NCBI RefSeq assembly: GCF_000813425.1
Contig: NZ_JWIB01000013.1
Coordinates: 1-64,000 of the forward strand
Length of the DNA stretch: 64,000 nucleotides
Origin: Sporosarcina sp. ZBG7A
GTDB taxonomy: Bacteria; Bacillota; Bacilli; Bacillales_A; Planococcaceae
Direction: 5' to 3'
Shown here: piece by piece, positions 27,688-36,541 of the stretch
Layout of the letters: the number at the start of each line of letters is the position of its first letter
Numbering within the stretch: position 1 is the first letter of the stretch
The notes under the pieces: model-generated
The model's database searches: none
Seen by the model: only the letters and a program-made list of their open reading frames with translations
Told to the model about the DNA's origin: nothing
Position numbers and translations under genes: made by a program

Positions 27688-28881
27688 ATGGACTTTACAT
27701 TTACGAAAAAAGAGGAGAAGTTTCGCGGGGAACTGCGTGGCTGGCTTGAGGTGAATTTGCCGAAAGGTTGGTTGCAAGGCGATCGGAAGCTTCCTGAAGA
27801 CAATGAACACTACTCGAAATTCCTGCGCGATTGGCAGCGGACGTTATATGAAGGTGGTTGGGCGGCGATTTCTTGGCCCAAAGAATACGGCGGGCGTGAT
27901 GCGACGCTTATGGAAGAAATCATTTATCACCAAGAAATGGTTCGCGTCCAGTCCCCTCCCCTTGTGAACTATATCGGAATTCATATGGTCGCACCGACGC
28001 TCATGCAAATGGGAACGGATGCGCAAAAAGAGGAATTCATCGAGAAAATCCTGACAGGTGAACAGGTGTGGAGTCAAGGGTATTCTGAGCCGGGTGCAGG
28101 ATCCGACCTTACCGCCCTCCAGACTACTGCCGTGAAAAAAGATGGCAAATGGGTCATTAACGGACAAAAGGTTTGGACGAGTTTTGCACATCTAGCAGAT
28201 CGTTGTTTCCTACTAACGAAAACGAGTCAATCGGAAAAGAAACACGAAGGCATTACCGTATTCCTTCTCGATATGGACCAAGAAGGCGTTGAAACGCGTC
28301 CAATCGTTCAAATGGATGGGCATCAGGAATTCAATGAAGTCTATTTGACAGATGCTATAGCGACGGACGAGGATATTGTCGGCGAAGAAGGCAAAGGTTG
28401 GGCTGTCCTCATTGCGCTCATGCTTCACGAACGTTCCGGTATTGCGGCGCAAGTGTTTACGCTTGAACAGCAATTTGACAGTGTCATTGAAATGGCGAAA
28501 ACCGTCCGTGTGAACGGCTGTCTTCTTATCGAGGACCCTTTCGTTGAAGACGGACTTGCCGATTTGTATGCTCGCATTAATGGCGCCAAGCTGAATTATT
28601 ATCGGAATATCACACACACACTCAAAAATGGTCGTCCAGGTCCTGAAAGTTCGCTCGATAAATTACTTGTTAGTGAGTTGACGAAAGAACTCTTCGACTT
28701 CGCAATGACAATTCAAGGTCATGCTGGCGTGTTAATGAATGATGATTCTGTCTTCAGCGCGGAGATGCAAGGCCAGTATCTCGCATCATTCGGAGCAACG
28801 ATTGGCGGAGGGACGAGCGAAGTTCAGCGCAACACAATCGGTGAACGCATTCTCGGACTCCCGAAAGACTTAGGACGATAA
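27688..28881 (+). CDS. Acyl-CoA dehydrogenase, alpha-type subunit
   Basis: 397 residues, a full-length acyl-CoA dehydrogenase that introduces the alpha-beta double bond using FAD. Visible blocks are WPKEYGGRDATLMEEII, the FAD/substrate loop QGYSEPGAGSDLTALQTTAV, WVINGQKVWTSFAHLADRC, and a C-terminal GGGTSEVQRNTIGERILGLP. A second dehydrogenase gene starts 22 bases downstream. Such adjacent pairs form alpha2-beta2 enzymes in steroid and other bulky acyl-CoA degradation (FadE/ChsE type). AAAGGGTG lies 8 bases upstream of the ATG. Electrons would go to ETF, not encoded here. Confidence 0.85.
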   Translation: MDFTFTKKEEKFRGELRGWLEVNLPKGWLQGDRKLPEDNEHYSKFLRDWQRTLYEGGWAAISWPKEYGGRDATLMEEIIYHQEMVRVQSPPLVNYIGIHMVAPTLMQMGTDAQKEEFIEKILTGEQVWSQGYSEPGAGSDLTALQTTAVKKDGKWVINGQKVWTSFAHLADRCFLLTKTSQSEKKHEGITVFLLDMDQEGVETRPIVQMDGHQEFNEVYLTDAIATDEDIVGEEGKGWAVLIALMLHERSGIAAQVFTLEQQFDSVIEMAKTVRVNGCLLIEDPFVEDGLADLYARINGAKLNYYRNITHTLKNGRPGPESSLDKLLVSELTKELFDFAMTIQGHAGVLMNDDSVFSAEMQGQYLASFGATIGGGTSEVQRNTIGERILGLPKDLGR

Positions 28882-28903
28882 CGGAAAAGGTGAGGTGACT
28901 ACT

Positions 28904-30052
28904 ATGGATTTTGCATTAAGCGAAGAACAAGAGCTGTTTCGTACAGCGATTCGTAAATATATGAATGATCTTGACCGAACGGCATTCGCACGTTCCGTCA
29001 TTAGTGGCAATTTGGATGTTGTTGCTAATGCTACATCTGGGCTTGCTGAGATGGGCGTAACCGCCATTCCCGTTTCTGAAGAAGTGGATGGTCTAGGTCT
29101 TGGCGCACTCGATCTCGTGCCAGTTTTCGAAGAAACCGGACGAGTCTTGTTACCTGGACTTCAACTTGAAACACTTGCACTCGCAGTTCCTTTACTCGAG
29201 TCGTTCGGAACGCCTGCACAAAAGGCAGCCCGCCTTCCTAGCGTTGCTTCAGGAGAAAGTTCTGTCTCCATCGCTTGGTATGAGCGTGACGGCAGTTTGT
29301 TCCCGAACTCGTTCAGCTGTATTGCAGGAAAAACAGAAAGTGGCTATGCACTGACAGGTACTAAAACTCTTGTCCCTGTTATAGGCGATCCTGATACATT
29401 CATTACAGGTGCACAAACTGCTGAAGGTAAGTCGTTATTCCTCGTTAAAGCGAGTGATGTTGCATCATCCCGTATGCTTTCTGTCCTTGATGAAACCCAA
29501 CAACTCGCAGAAATCACGTTAAACCAAGCGCCCGGTGAGTTGCTTGGTGAACCGGGTCATGCCGCTGAAATGTTGAAAGAAGGTTTGTTACATTTCAATG
29601 CAGCTCTATGCTCCAGCATGGTTGGTGGAATGGATGAGCTTGTCAAAATGACGGCAGAATACGCGAAGATTCGTGTGCAGTTCAATCAGCCGATTGGGCG
29701 TTTCCAAGCGATCAAGCACGGAATCGTCAACATGAAACTGGATTTAGAGACAGCACGTTCCCTCTCCTACTATGCAGCTTGGGCAGTGGAAACGAATGCT
29801 ACGGATAAAGCAGCTGCCGTCCATAGCGCTCGGTCGTTCATTTCCAAGGCGTTTATCAAAGCAGCAGCAGATTCGATTCAGATCCATGGTGGCATCGGCT
29901 TCACTGAAGAACTCGACGTGCAGCTGTATTTGAAGCGCGCACGCTATTATGAAAACTATTTCGGTTCTGTGCGCGACTCTCGTAGAGCAACCGCACAATC
30001 ACTCGAATGGCATTCAACTCCCGCCAAACGTGATGCCGTACCGGTTTCTTGA
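28904..30052 (+). CDS. Acyl-CoA dehydrogenase, beta-type subunit
   Basis: 382 residues from ATG 28904 (AAGGTGAG upstream; the frame also opens at a GTG nine bases earlier). The fold is that of acyl-CoA dehydrogenase but shorter and more divergent in the middle. The usual QxxSEPxAGSD loop is not recognisable (IAWYERDGSLFPNSF there instead). The C-terminal FAD-contact helix is kept (IQIHGGIGFTEELDVQLYLKR). This pattern fits the second chain of a heteromeric dehydrogenase with the 27688 product. Confidence 0.82.
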   Translation: MDFALSEEQELFRTAIRKYMNDLDRTAFARSVISGNLDVVANATSGLAEMGVTAIPVSEEVDGLGLGALDLVPVFEETGRVLLPGLQLETLALAVPLLESFGTPAQKAARLPSVASGESSVSIAWYERDGSLFPNSFSCIAGKTESGYALTGTKTLVPVIGDPDTFITGAQTAEGKSLFLVKASDVASSRMLSVLDETQQLAEITLNQAPGELLGEPGHAAEMLKEGLLHFNAALCSSMVGGMDELVKMTAEYAKIRVQFNQPIGRFQAIKHGIVNMKLDLETARSLSYYAAWAVETNATDKAAAVHSARSFISKAFIKAAADSIQIHGGIGFTEELDVQLYLKRARYYENYFGSVRDSRRATAQSLEWHSTPAKRDAVPVS

Positions 30053-30097
30053 ATTTATAGCATGTGAATGGCTGGATAGGGCTCATGGTTGATGTGT

Positions 30098-30257
30098 TTA
30101 TGAGCACATTTCAACGGTTATGATCACTTATTGCGGCTTATGAGCACTTTCTGGAGTTTATGATCACTTTCTTGGGTTTATGAGCGCAAATCGTAATTTA
30201 TGAGCATATTCCGCGGGTTATGAGCAAATATCACAATTTATGAGCACATTCCAAAAT
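30098..30257. repeat. 20-bp-periodic array, eight units
   Basis: Eight consecutive units of exactly 20 bases begin at 30098 and continue to 30257, each starting TTATGA(G/T)CAC or a close variant followed by about 10 variable bases. A ninth, degenerate unit may follow. Twenty is not a multiple of three and units contain stops, so this is not coding. It occupies most of the gap between the acyl-CoA dehydrogenase and aldehyde dehydrogenase genes. A related 14-unit array is at 50323-50602. Confidence 0.85.
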
Positions 30258-30329
30258 TCATTGGTGCTCTCCAATAGTTTTTGAAGATACACAAGAAAAA
30301 AGGGCGGCTAAATAAGGAGGAGAATGAAT

Positions 30330-31808
30330 ATGGCAGTGTCAACAGACTTGAAAGAGTATCAGAACTTGATTGGTGGAGAATTGCGTGCAGCAACTGGGGG
30401 TGCACTTACAGATAGTATTGACCCTTCTACCGGTAAAGCATGGGCACGAGTTCCGAAAAGCTCCAAGGAAGACGCAGTAACGGCAATCGAAGCGGCACAG
30501 AAAGCATTTCCTGCGTGGAAAGCATTATCTGCTGGTGAACGTGCTGCGTGTTTGCGTGACGCTGCTGAAATCATTGCATCGAATGGTGGAGAACTTGCTG
30601 GACTTGAAACTCAAGACAACGGATGGGTGATTCGGGAAACTTCATACGGACTGATTCCTGTCTTGCAGCAAGTTTGGCTAGATGCAGCGGGTAAAGCTTC
30701 AGAAGCAAATCGAGGTCAAACCGTTCCTATGAGTCCAACAAGTCTTGGGTACACATTACGTGAACCTTATGGTGTCGTAGTTGGCATTACACCGTGGAAC
30801 GCACCTCTGTTTACATTTTCAATTAAAGCGGCTTATGCACTTGCTGCGGGGAACACAGTTGTCATCAAACCTTCCGAACAATCAGCGGTCTCTTCTCTTC
30901 ACCTAGCTAACTTGTTAAAGGATGTTTTCCCTGAAGGCGTTCTCAACGTCATTTGTGGCCCTGGCTCTGAAATCGGAGACACACTCGTCGAACACCCTGC
31001 TGTTGATAAAGTGAGTTTAACAGGTTCAGGGGGCACTGCTACCTCAATCGCTAGAGCAACGGCTGGAAAGCCAAAGCCTATGATTCTTGAGCTTGGTGGA
31101 AAATCTGCCAATATCCTATTTGAAGATGCCAATATAGAAAAAGCGGTCGAAGCAATCAGTTCTTACAGTATTTTCACAGGAAACTCAGGTCAACTTTGTG
31201 TCGGAAGCTCCCGCCTGCTCGTGCACCGGTCGATTATTGATCAGGTAGCTGACGGGATTAAAAATTATCTTCAAAATCCAGAGTTGAAACAGTTTGGACC
31301 TACGATGGATCCAGCGACAACTACTGGCCCTATCGCAAATAAATCTCAGTACGAAAGTATACGTTCTTATATCCAGCTTGGGTTGGACGAAGGCGCAGAA
31401 CTCGTTTACGGTGGACGCTCTGGTGGATCTGAACTCATTCCAGACCGAAGCGACTTGGCAGACGGCTATTGGATCGAACCAACTCTTCTTAAAACAGAGT
31501 CCAATACATTAAGAGTTTGTCAGGAAGAAATTTTCGGGCCTGTTTCAGTTATGATTCCGTTCGACACGGAAGAAGAAGCGATTGCGCTAGCCAACGGAAC
31601 AGAGTTCGGACTAGCTGCAGGTGTTTGGACGAAGGATCTAAGTCGCGCACATCGTATGGTTGCATCACTTGAAGCAGGAAATGTATGGGTAAACACATAT
31701 GCGCGAGTTGGAGTGGATCTCCCATTTGGTGGTGTAAAGAGCAGTGGATTCGGAACTGACTCAATCGAGGACTATTCTCGAGAAAAAGCATGTGTAATTG
31801 AATTGTAA
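30330..31808 (+). CDS. NAD(P)-dependent aldehyde dehydrogenase
   Basis: 492 residues from ATG 30330, chosen because AAGGAGG lies nine bases upstream; ATG 30324 is only about three bases from it. Full-length ALDH fold: GITPWNAPLFTFSIKAAYAL, VIKPSEQSA, LELGGKSANILFED (general-base Glu), GNSGQLCVGSSR (catalytic Cys), QEEIFGPVSVMIPF and VNTYARVGVDLPFGGVKSSG. It should oxidise an aldehyde to the acid. If the upstream Ltp2-like enzyme releases an aldehyde by retro-aldol cleavage, this would be the next step (inference). Confidence 0.9.
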   Translation: MAVSTDLKEYQNLIGGELRAATGGALTDSIDPSTGKAWARVPKSSKEDAVTAIEAAQKAFPAWKALSAGERAACLRDAAEIIASNGGELAGLETQDNGWVIRETSYGLIPVLQQVWLDAAGKASEANRGQTVPMSPTSLGYTLREPYGVVVGITPWNAPLFTFSIKAAYALAAGNTVVIKPSEQSAVSSLHLANLLKDVFPEGVLNVICGPGSEIGDTLVEHPAVDKVSLTGSGGTATSIARATAGKPKPMILELGGKSANILFEDANIEKAVEAISSYSIFTGNSGQLCVGSSRLLVHRSIIDQVADGIKNYLQNPELKQFGPTMDPATTTGPIANKSQYESIRSYIQLGLDEGAELVYGGRSGGSELIPDRSDLADGYWIEPTLLKTESNTLRVCQEEIFGPVSVMIPFDTEEEAIALANGTEFGLAAGVWTKDLSRAHRMVASLEAGNVWVNTYARVGVDLPFGGVKSSGFGTDSIEDYSREKACVIEL

Positions 31809-31901
31809 TCTAGCGTCTCGGTTGGTTTTAATATCTGCCGAGACTCTACAAACTTCGAACGATGCATGGATTAGGTCATATCTCGAGAAGGCGGTGGTCA
31901 A

Positions 31902-33635
31902 ATGAACGTTAAACTTTCGAATAGAGAAAACTACGATCAAGATTTGCCAGAAACACTGGATATTCCGAACGTCACGGCAGGTGCCATATTAAAAGGTAGT
32001 GTGAAACAATACGGCGCTAAAAATGCCTATATTTATCGCGATACACCGATTACGTACAACCATATTTACACAGAAGCGAAACGTTTTGCGAACTCCTTGC
32101 GCGAACTCGGCATTGGGCGCGGAATGACGGTATCGACTCACTTACCTACCTGTCCGCAATACGTAGCGGCTTACTATGGCATTATTTTATCTGGGGCTGC
32201 TTACTCTCCTCTTAATCCGTATTTACCCGTAGGCGATTTAACGTATCAGCTGAATGATTCTGAAACAAAAGTTGTTGTGACGCATGAATCGGTTGCTAGT
32301 TCTATTGCGGAAGTCCTTACAGATACAGGTGTTCAGCATGTCATTATGACAGGTGACTCTGAGATCTATACGAACGAGACCCCTGTGGATGTATCCATGC
32401 ACGAAGGATGGCACAGCTTTGCCGCGCTCAAACGTTCTTCGTCTGATGAAGAATTCGATCCTGGCATAGACCCACAAGAAGATTTAGTCCATATCGCGTA
32501 TACGGGCGGAACAACTGGCAGTCCAAAAGGAGTCATGATCACCCACGCAAATCTAGTTAGCAACATAACCCAAATAGCTGCTTGGACGGCAGGCGCATTG
32601 CCTGTAGTCGATGACGACGGTGCACTTCTATTTGTAGCGGTTGAGCAAGATTCTGAAGTCTACAAGGAAAAGTATTTGATCCCCCTTGGTGAAGAGATTC
32701 GGTTAAGCCCGTCCCCCTTGTTCCACATTACAGGTGGGATTGGAATGATAGTTTCTCCAATGTCCCTAGGGGTTACGACACTTTTACCTGACCGCTTCAT
32801 CCCGACACAATTCCTGGAACTAATCGAGAAGTATAAAGTCTCTTCCATTAATGGAGCGCCGGCGATGTGGAATGTGTTGCTGAACCTACCAGGGATCGAT
32901 TCCTATGATTTCTCCACGATACGGAACATTAGCTCAGGAGCTGCACCTCTTTCTCAAAAAGAGTTGGCACTACTGAAAGAGATGTTCCCGAATGCACGGG
33001 TTGGTGAAGGATATGGTCTTACGGAAGCGACTGCTTCAGTTGCAGGTAGCGTATGCCTAACTGGCGGAATTCACAAAATCGGTACTGTCGGCTTGCCTAC
33101 GTGTAATACCGAGATTAAAATCGTCTCACTTGATGGGCTGAGTGAAGAGTCTCTTCATTACGGTGAAAGTGGTGAAATTTGTATCCGCGGTCCACAAGTT
33201 ATGAAGGGCTATTTCAACAAGCCGGAAGAAACGGCCGCAACTCTTCGGGATGGCTGGCTGCACACAGGTGATATCGGGATCATGGATGAAGACGGATATC
33301 TTGCGATTGTCGATCGAAAAAAAGAAATGCTCATCTACAATGGATACAACGTCTATCCGAGTCGAATTGAAGAAGTAATCGTCTCTCATCCTGCGGTACA
33401 AAATGCGATCGTCATCGGAAAGCCAGTAGAAAGTGTCGGTGAGATTCCAAAAGCGTTTGTGATCGTCAAACCAGGGAGCACGATTAGTGTTGAAGAGCTG
33501 ATGACGTACACGAACGAACGTGTCGTCCACTACTCTAAAGTGCGCGAACTCGAATTCCTTGACCAATTTCCAATGACGGCAGCAGGAAAGATTTCAAAGA
33601 TCCATTTGAAAAAGATGGAGCTTGAAAACCAATGA
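31902..33635 (+). CDS. AMP-forming acyl-CoA synthetase/ligase
   Basis: 577 residues of the ANL superfamily. The P-loop YTGGTTGSPKGVMITH is near 205, the YGLTEAT motif near 375, GWLHTGDIGIMDEDGYL near 460, and the C-terminal lysine motif TAAGKISK near 565. It activates a carboxylic acid with ATP and CoA, either feeding the cluster's starting acyl-CoA or re-activating the acid made by the aldehyde dehydrogenase. An insertion of about 25 residues (EQDSEVYKEKYLIPLGEEIR) sits between the P-loop and the substrate pocket. GAAGGCGG lies upstream of the start. Last gene of the cluster. Confidence 0.88.
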   Translation: MNVKLSNRENYDQDLPETLDIPNVTAGAILKGSVKQYGAKNAYIYRDTPITYNHIYTEAKRFANSLRELGIGRGMTVSTHLPTCPQYVAAYYGIILSGAAYSPLNPYLPVGDLTYQLNDSETKVVVTHESVASSIAEVLTDTGVQHVIMTGDSEIYTNETPVDVSMHEGWHSFAALKRSSSDEEFDPGIDPQEDLVHIAYTGGTTGSPKGVMITHANLVSNITQIAAWTAGALPVVDDDGALLFVAVEQDSEVYKEKYLIPLGEEIRLSPSPLFHITGGIGMIVSPMSLGVTTLLPDRFIPTQFLELIEKYKVSSINGAPAMWNVLLNLPGIDSYDFSTIRNISSGAAPLSQKELALLKEMFPNARVGEGYGLTEATASVAGSVCLTGGIHKIGTVGLPTCNTEIKIVSLDGLSEESLHYGESGEICIRGPQVMKGYFNKPEETAATLRDGWLHTGDIGIMDEDGYLAIVDRKKEMLIYNGYNVYPSRIEEVIVSHPAVQNAIVIGKPVESVGEIPKAFVIVKPGSTISVEELMTYTNERVVHYSKVRELEFLDQFPMTAAGKISKIHLKKMELENQ

Positions 33636-33641
33636 TTCTGG

Positions 33642-33672
33642 ACGCTTCGCCCTAATGGCGAGGCGTTTTTTT
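33642..33672 (+). terminator. Intrinsic terminator of the acyl-CoA cluster
   Basis: ACGCTTCGCC / GGCGAGGCGT stem with a 5-base loop and seven T, 6 bases after the ligase stop. Confidence 0.9.
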
Positions 33673-33721
33673 GATACCCTGCAAGTGCAATGCCCACTTC
33701 TCTTCCCCTTTAGAACGCAAA

Positions 33722-33747
33722 GAGCACCTTCATGATAGAAGGTGCTC
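33722..33747 (-). terminator. Hairpin after the GGDEF gene
   Basis: Perfect 10-bp stem GAGCACCTTC / GAAGGTGCTC with a 6-base loop, followed on the minus strand by TTTGCGTT. The T-tract is short, so termination may be partial. Confidence 0.7.
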
Positions 33748-33759
33748 GCTCATTCAACA

Positions 33760-35193
33760 TTACTGCATCGTAGAGCTTTCAAATGCAGATACCTGATTTT
33801 TCCCATTCGCTTTTGACTGATATAATGCTTGGTCCGCACGGTAAAATACATCTGCAAACTTTGAGTACGCACCATTCGCATTGTCTGCCATGCCGATACT
33901 CACAGTGACAGGTATGGGCTTTTCATTGAAAGTAATCCTCAGTTCCTGGATTTCAGCTAGAAGTTGGTTGACTCGTTCCTTCGCGTTATCCAAAGAATCC
34001 CCGTTTAAGATGAAGACCAGTTCATCTCCCCCATATCGTGCTAATAACTCCGTTGAGTCCGATTTCCATAATACACTTTGGCATATAGTACAAATCTCGC
34101 GCAACGCTTCATCGCCAGCTAAATGACCATATGTATCGTTGATCGACTTAAAATTATCGAGATCGAGTGCAATACAGGAAACAGAACTGCCCGCTTCAGC
34201 TGCTTGTGCCAACCAATTTGATGCTACTTCTTCTAAGTGTCTGCGATTGAATAATCTAGTCAGATAATCTATTTTTGCATTACGTTCAATGGAAGCAACA
34301 TTATGCTTCACTTCCAATTTCAGCGCAGTCATCGCTAATTCCTGTTCTTGTAACGTCTTTAACACCTTAATATATTCTTGCTGCACGACAAATCCTAGTT
34401 GTCGATCATCTAGAATTTCACATAAATCACAGCGTCTTTCTTGAATCTCCCTCAACAATAGAAGATTTTTAATCTCCGACGCTTCATTTTTGGCAATATC
34501 AAACGATTCCAGAGCACTTGAGAACTCTTTGTTCTCCACTAAATAACGACCATACAAATCGTAGCACTGCGCTTTTTCTCGCTTATGTGTGGATAAGATA
34601 GGGTCTGCCAACATCTGTTCAATCATCGGTCCCGCATGACCTGTATCGCCAAGCCCCACATAAGCATTGGCAATGTTCAACATCACTCGGAATTTGAGGA
34701 TCGGACTGTCAGGCACGTACCTTTCTGCCATTTCAAGCCCGATCAGACCATTTTCAAGAGCACCTTCATAATCCTTCTCACTCGCACAAATATGGCTATA
34801 ATTACTGTAGGCATTACTAACCATGTTCCAATGCTTAAGACGCGTTCCCAATTCAATGCCTCGCATTAATGCGCCTTTTGCTTTTTCGTATTCTCTATTA
34901 TAATCGTACAAAATGACAAGGATATTGATGCCGTTCAGTTGTTCGTTTTCATCACCAAATTGGGAACAATATTGTAGATGTGCGTCGACACTTAAAAACG
35001 CCTCTTCAATCGCACCGATGCTATAGAAAGCGGAGGCATGATGGATATGCGCACACAGTACCGCTTTATGATCTCGTTGTTTCAATCCATTTTCTAGTAA
35101 TACATCACAATGCTCAATTAACTCTTTATAACGACCTTCCACCCGTAACTTTAAAGCCTTTTCACGCATGGGAGTCAACAATTCGTCTGTCAT
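33760..35193 (-). CDS. TPR-repeat diguanylate cyclase (GGDEF)
   Basis: 477 residues from ATG 35193, set by GGAGG eight bases upstream; the frame also opens at a GTG 21 bases earlier. Residues 1-285 are helical repeats of the TPR kind (HIHHASAFYSIGAIEEAFLSV, NAYSNYSHICASEKDYEGALENG). A GGDEF domain follows from about 310 with YGGDEL at 387-392, the catalytic signature, preceded by FNRRHLEE and DLDNFKSINDTYGHLAGD. I see no RxxD inhibitory site just before GGDEL, so product feedback may be absent. No membrane segments: a cytoplasmic c-di-GMP synthase controlled through protein contacts. Confidence 0.85.
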   Translation of the reverse strand: MTDELLTPMREKALKLRVEGRYKELIEHCDVLLENGLKQRDHKAVLCAHIHHASAFYSIGAIEEAFLSVDAHLQYCSQFGDENEQLNGINILVILYDYNREYEKAKGALMRGIELGTRLKHWNMVSNAYSNYSHICASEKDYEGALENGLIGLEMAERYVPDSPILKFRVMLNIANAYVGLGDTGHAGPMIEQMLADPILSTHKREKAQCYDLYGRYLVENKEFSSALESFDIAKNEASEIKNLLLLREIQERRCDLCEILDDRQLGFVVQQEYIKVLKTLQEQELAMTALKLEVKHNVASIERNAKIDYLTRLFNRRHLEEVASNWLAQAAEAGSSVSCIALDLDNFKSINDTYGHLAGDEALREICTICQSVLWKSDSTELLARYGGDELVFILNGDSLDNAKERVNQLLAEIQELRITFNEKPIPVTVSIGMADNANGAYSKFADVFYRADQALYQSKANGKNQVSAFESSTMQ

Positions 35194-35352
35194 TCGCATT
35201 TCCTCCGTAATCACACTAGATAGCAGTGGGGATAAAAACTAAAAACTTATTTCCTCTTATAGTAACATAGTCCGACGCTTATAGACTCATTAAATTGAAT
35301 AATAGTTCCACATTGCACTAATTTTTACTGATTCAGATGTTTTAAGCTAACT

Positions 35353-35393
35353 AAAAACACCTCCTCTGCACATCGTCAGAGGAGGTGTTTTTA
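35353..35393. terminator. Bidirectional terminator at the end of the mur operon
   Basis: A 16-bp perfect stem (AAAAACACCTCCTCTG and complement) with an 8-base loop. The mupG stop codon lies within its right-hand T-run. Confidence 0.9.
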
Positions 35394-36473
35394 AACCCAA
35401 ACTATTTCAAATTGCTGATTGCCACCGATATGATTCAGTAAAGCTACGTCTTCTTCGACAACTTGTCCGAGGACGTTCACGCGCTCGTCAGCAGCCAAAT
35501 CTGTTTTTGTCACTTGAAGCTCACCTTGATAGCGTAAATAGCGATCATTATCGACGGTAATCGTTCCTGCAGGTCGCGATGCGCAATACTGCGCAGGAAC
35601 GGGACTGCCTGATTTCATAGCCGCTGGACGGGATTCGCTGGACCGAATGACGTCGCGCGCACTGTCTGGACGGTTCGTATGAAGGGTCGCAGCTGTTTCA
35701 AGTGCTTGGTCATCTGCTTGTTCTGCTGCCTTTGCACGGAGACGAATGATGTTTTTTTGATATGCTTCAAATTGCGTTAAGCTCGCCTCACTTAATCCTG
35801 GATCTCCAATGAGCACTTTATCGACATGTGCATCATTCATCAGTTCTAAACTTGATGTAAGTGGAGATGCATGACGGTGTTTTTCGAGTGTCGGCAACGT
35901 TTCAAACAACGGCCCTCGAAGTTGTCCATCACCTGGTGCAAAAGCCATGACCCGCACACCTTCCTCATGTAGCCAGTTGTTTCGTTTGATGAAATCTTCG
36001 AGACCAAGTGCCGTTTCCGGTCGTGGATAAAAATTATGCCACGCTTCGGTCGCTTCAAGTCGAAGTCCTGCAGCTTTCATCTCACTCAGTTCTTCGTGTG
36101 TCACTGTGCTGGCGTTCAACGCAACGCGCATCACTTGCGACAACTCAGCAATTACTTTTGGAGAAATCCCATAATCCAAACGTAATCCGCTGATGCCCCA
36201 TTCTAGTAATCCTTCTGCTTGTTCCAATGTGAATCCAAGACTATCGAGCGCACTTGGACTCACATCCACCATCAGCTCCATCCCTAGTTCTCGTGCTAAT
36301 TTGCCAAGTTGTTGAACCTCATCCTTGTAGGCAGATGCATCATTTTCCGGAATATGAAGTGACGTAAAAATAGACTGGAACCCAGCAGCACTCATTTCTC
36401 GTATACGCTGTTCGTGTTCCGCAAAGCTTACTGTTCCTAAATAGACAGACATGCCAAGCATCTCGTTCACCAT
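35391..36473 (-). CDS. mupG: 6-phospho-N-acetylmuramidase MupG (DUF871)
   Basis: About 360 residues of the DUF871/MupG family. The N-terminal TIM barrel starts LGMSVYLGTVSFAEHEQRIREM and a smaller C-terminal barrel follows. In Staphylococcus aureus and Bacillus, MupG splits MurNAc-6P-GlcNAc, imported by MurP, into MurNAc-6P and GlcNAc. Here it is the last gene after murR, murQ and murP, giving a complete route. The start is uncertain: AAAAGG abuts ATG 36473, whereas ATG 36461 has a longer but better spacing. A hairpin between murP and mupG (36480-36534) may lower its expression. Confidence 0.88.
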   Translation of the reverse strand: MVNEMLGMSVYLGTVSFAEHEQRIREMSAAGFQSIFTSLHIPENDASAYKDEVQQLGKLARELGMELMVDVSPSALDSLGFTLEQAEGLLEWGISGLRLDYGISPKVIAELSQVMRVALNASTVTHEELSEMKAAGLRLEATEAWHNFYPRPETALGLEDFIKRNNWLHEEGVRVMAFAPGDGQLRGPLFETLPTLEKHRHASPLTSSLELMNDAHVDKVLIGDPGLSEASLTQFEAYQKNIIRLRAKAAEQADDQALETAATLHTNRPDSARDVIRSSESRPAAMKSGSPVPAQYCASRPAGTITVDNDRYLRYQGELQVTKTDLAADERVNVLGQVVEEDVALLNHIGGNQQFEIVWV

Positions 36474-36479
36474 CCTTTT

Positions 36480-36534
36480 CTCGTATAAAAAAGTAAGGCA
36501 CTCATCCCCATTATAGCTAATGGAGATGAATGCT
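36480..36534 (-). terminator. Intercistronic hairpin between murP and mupG
   Basis: On the minus strand GCATTCATCTCCATTA pairs with TAATGGGGATGAGTGC (one T-G and one mismatch), then CTTACTTTTTTA. It could be a partial terminator or an RNA-processing/stability element before mupG. Confidence 0.6.
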
Positions 36535-36541
36535 GTTTTTG

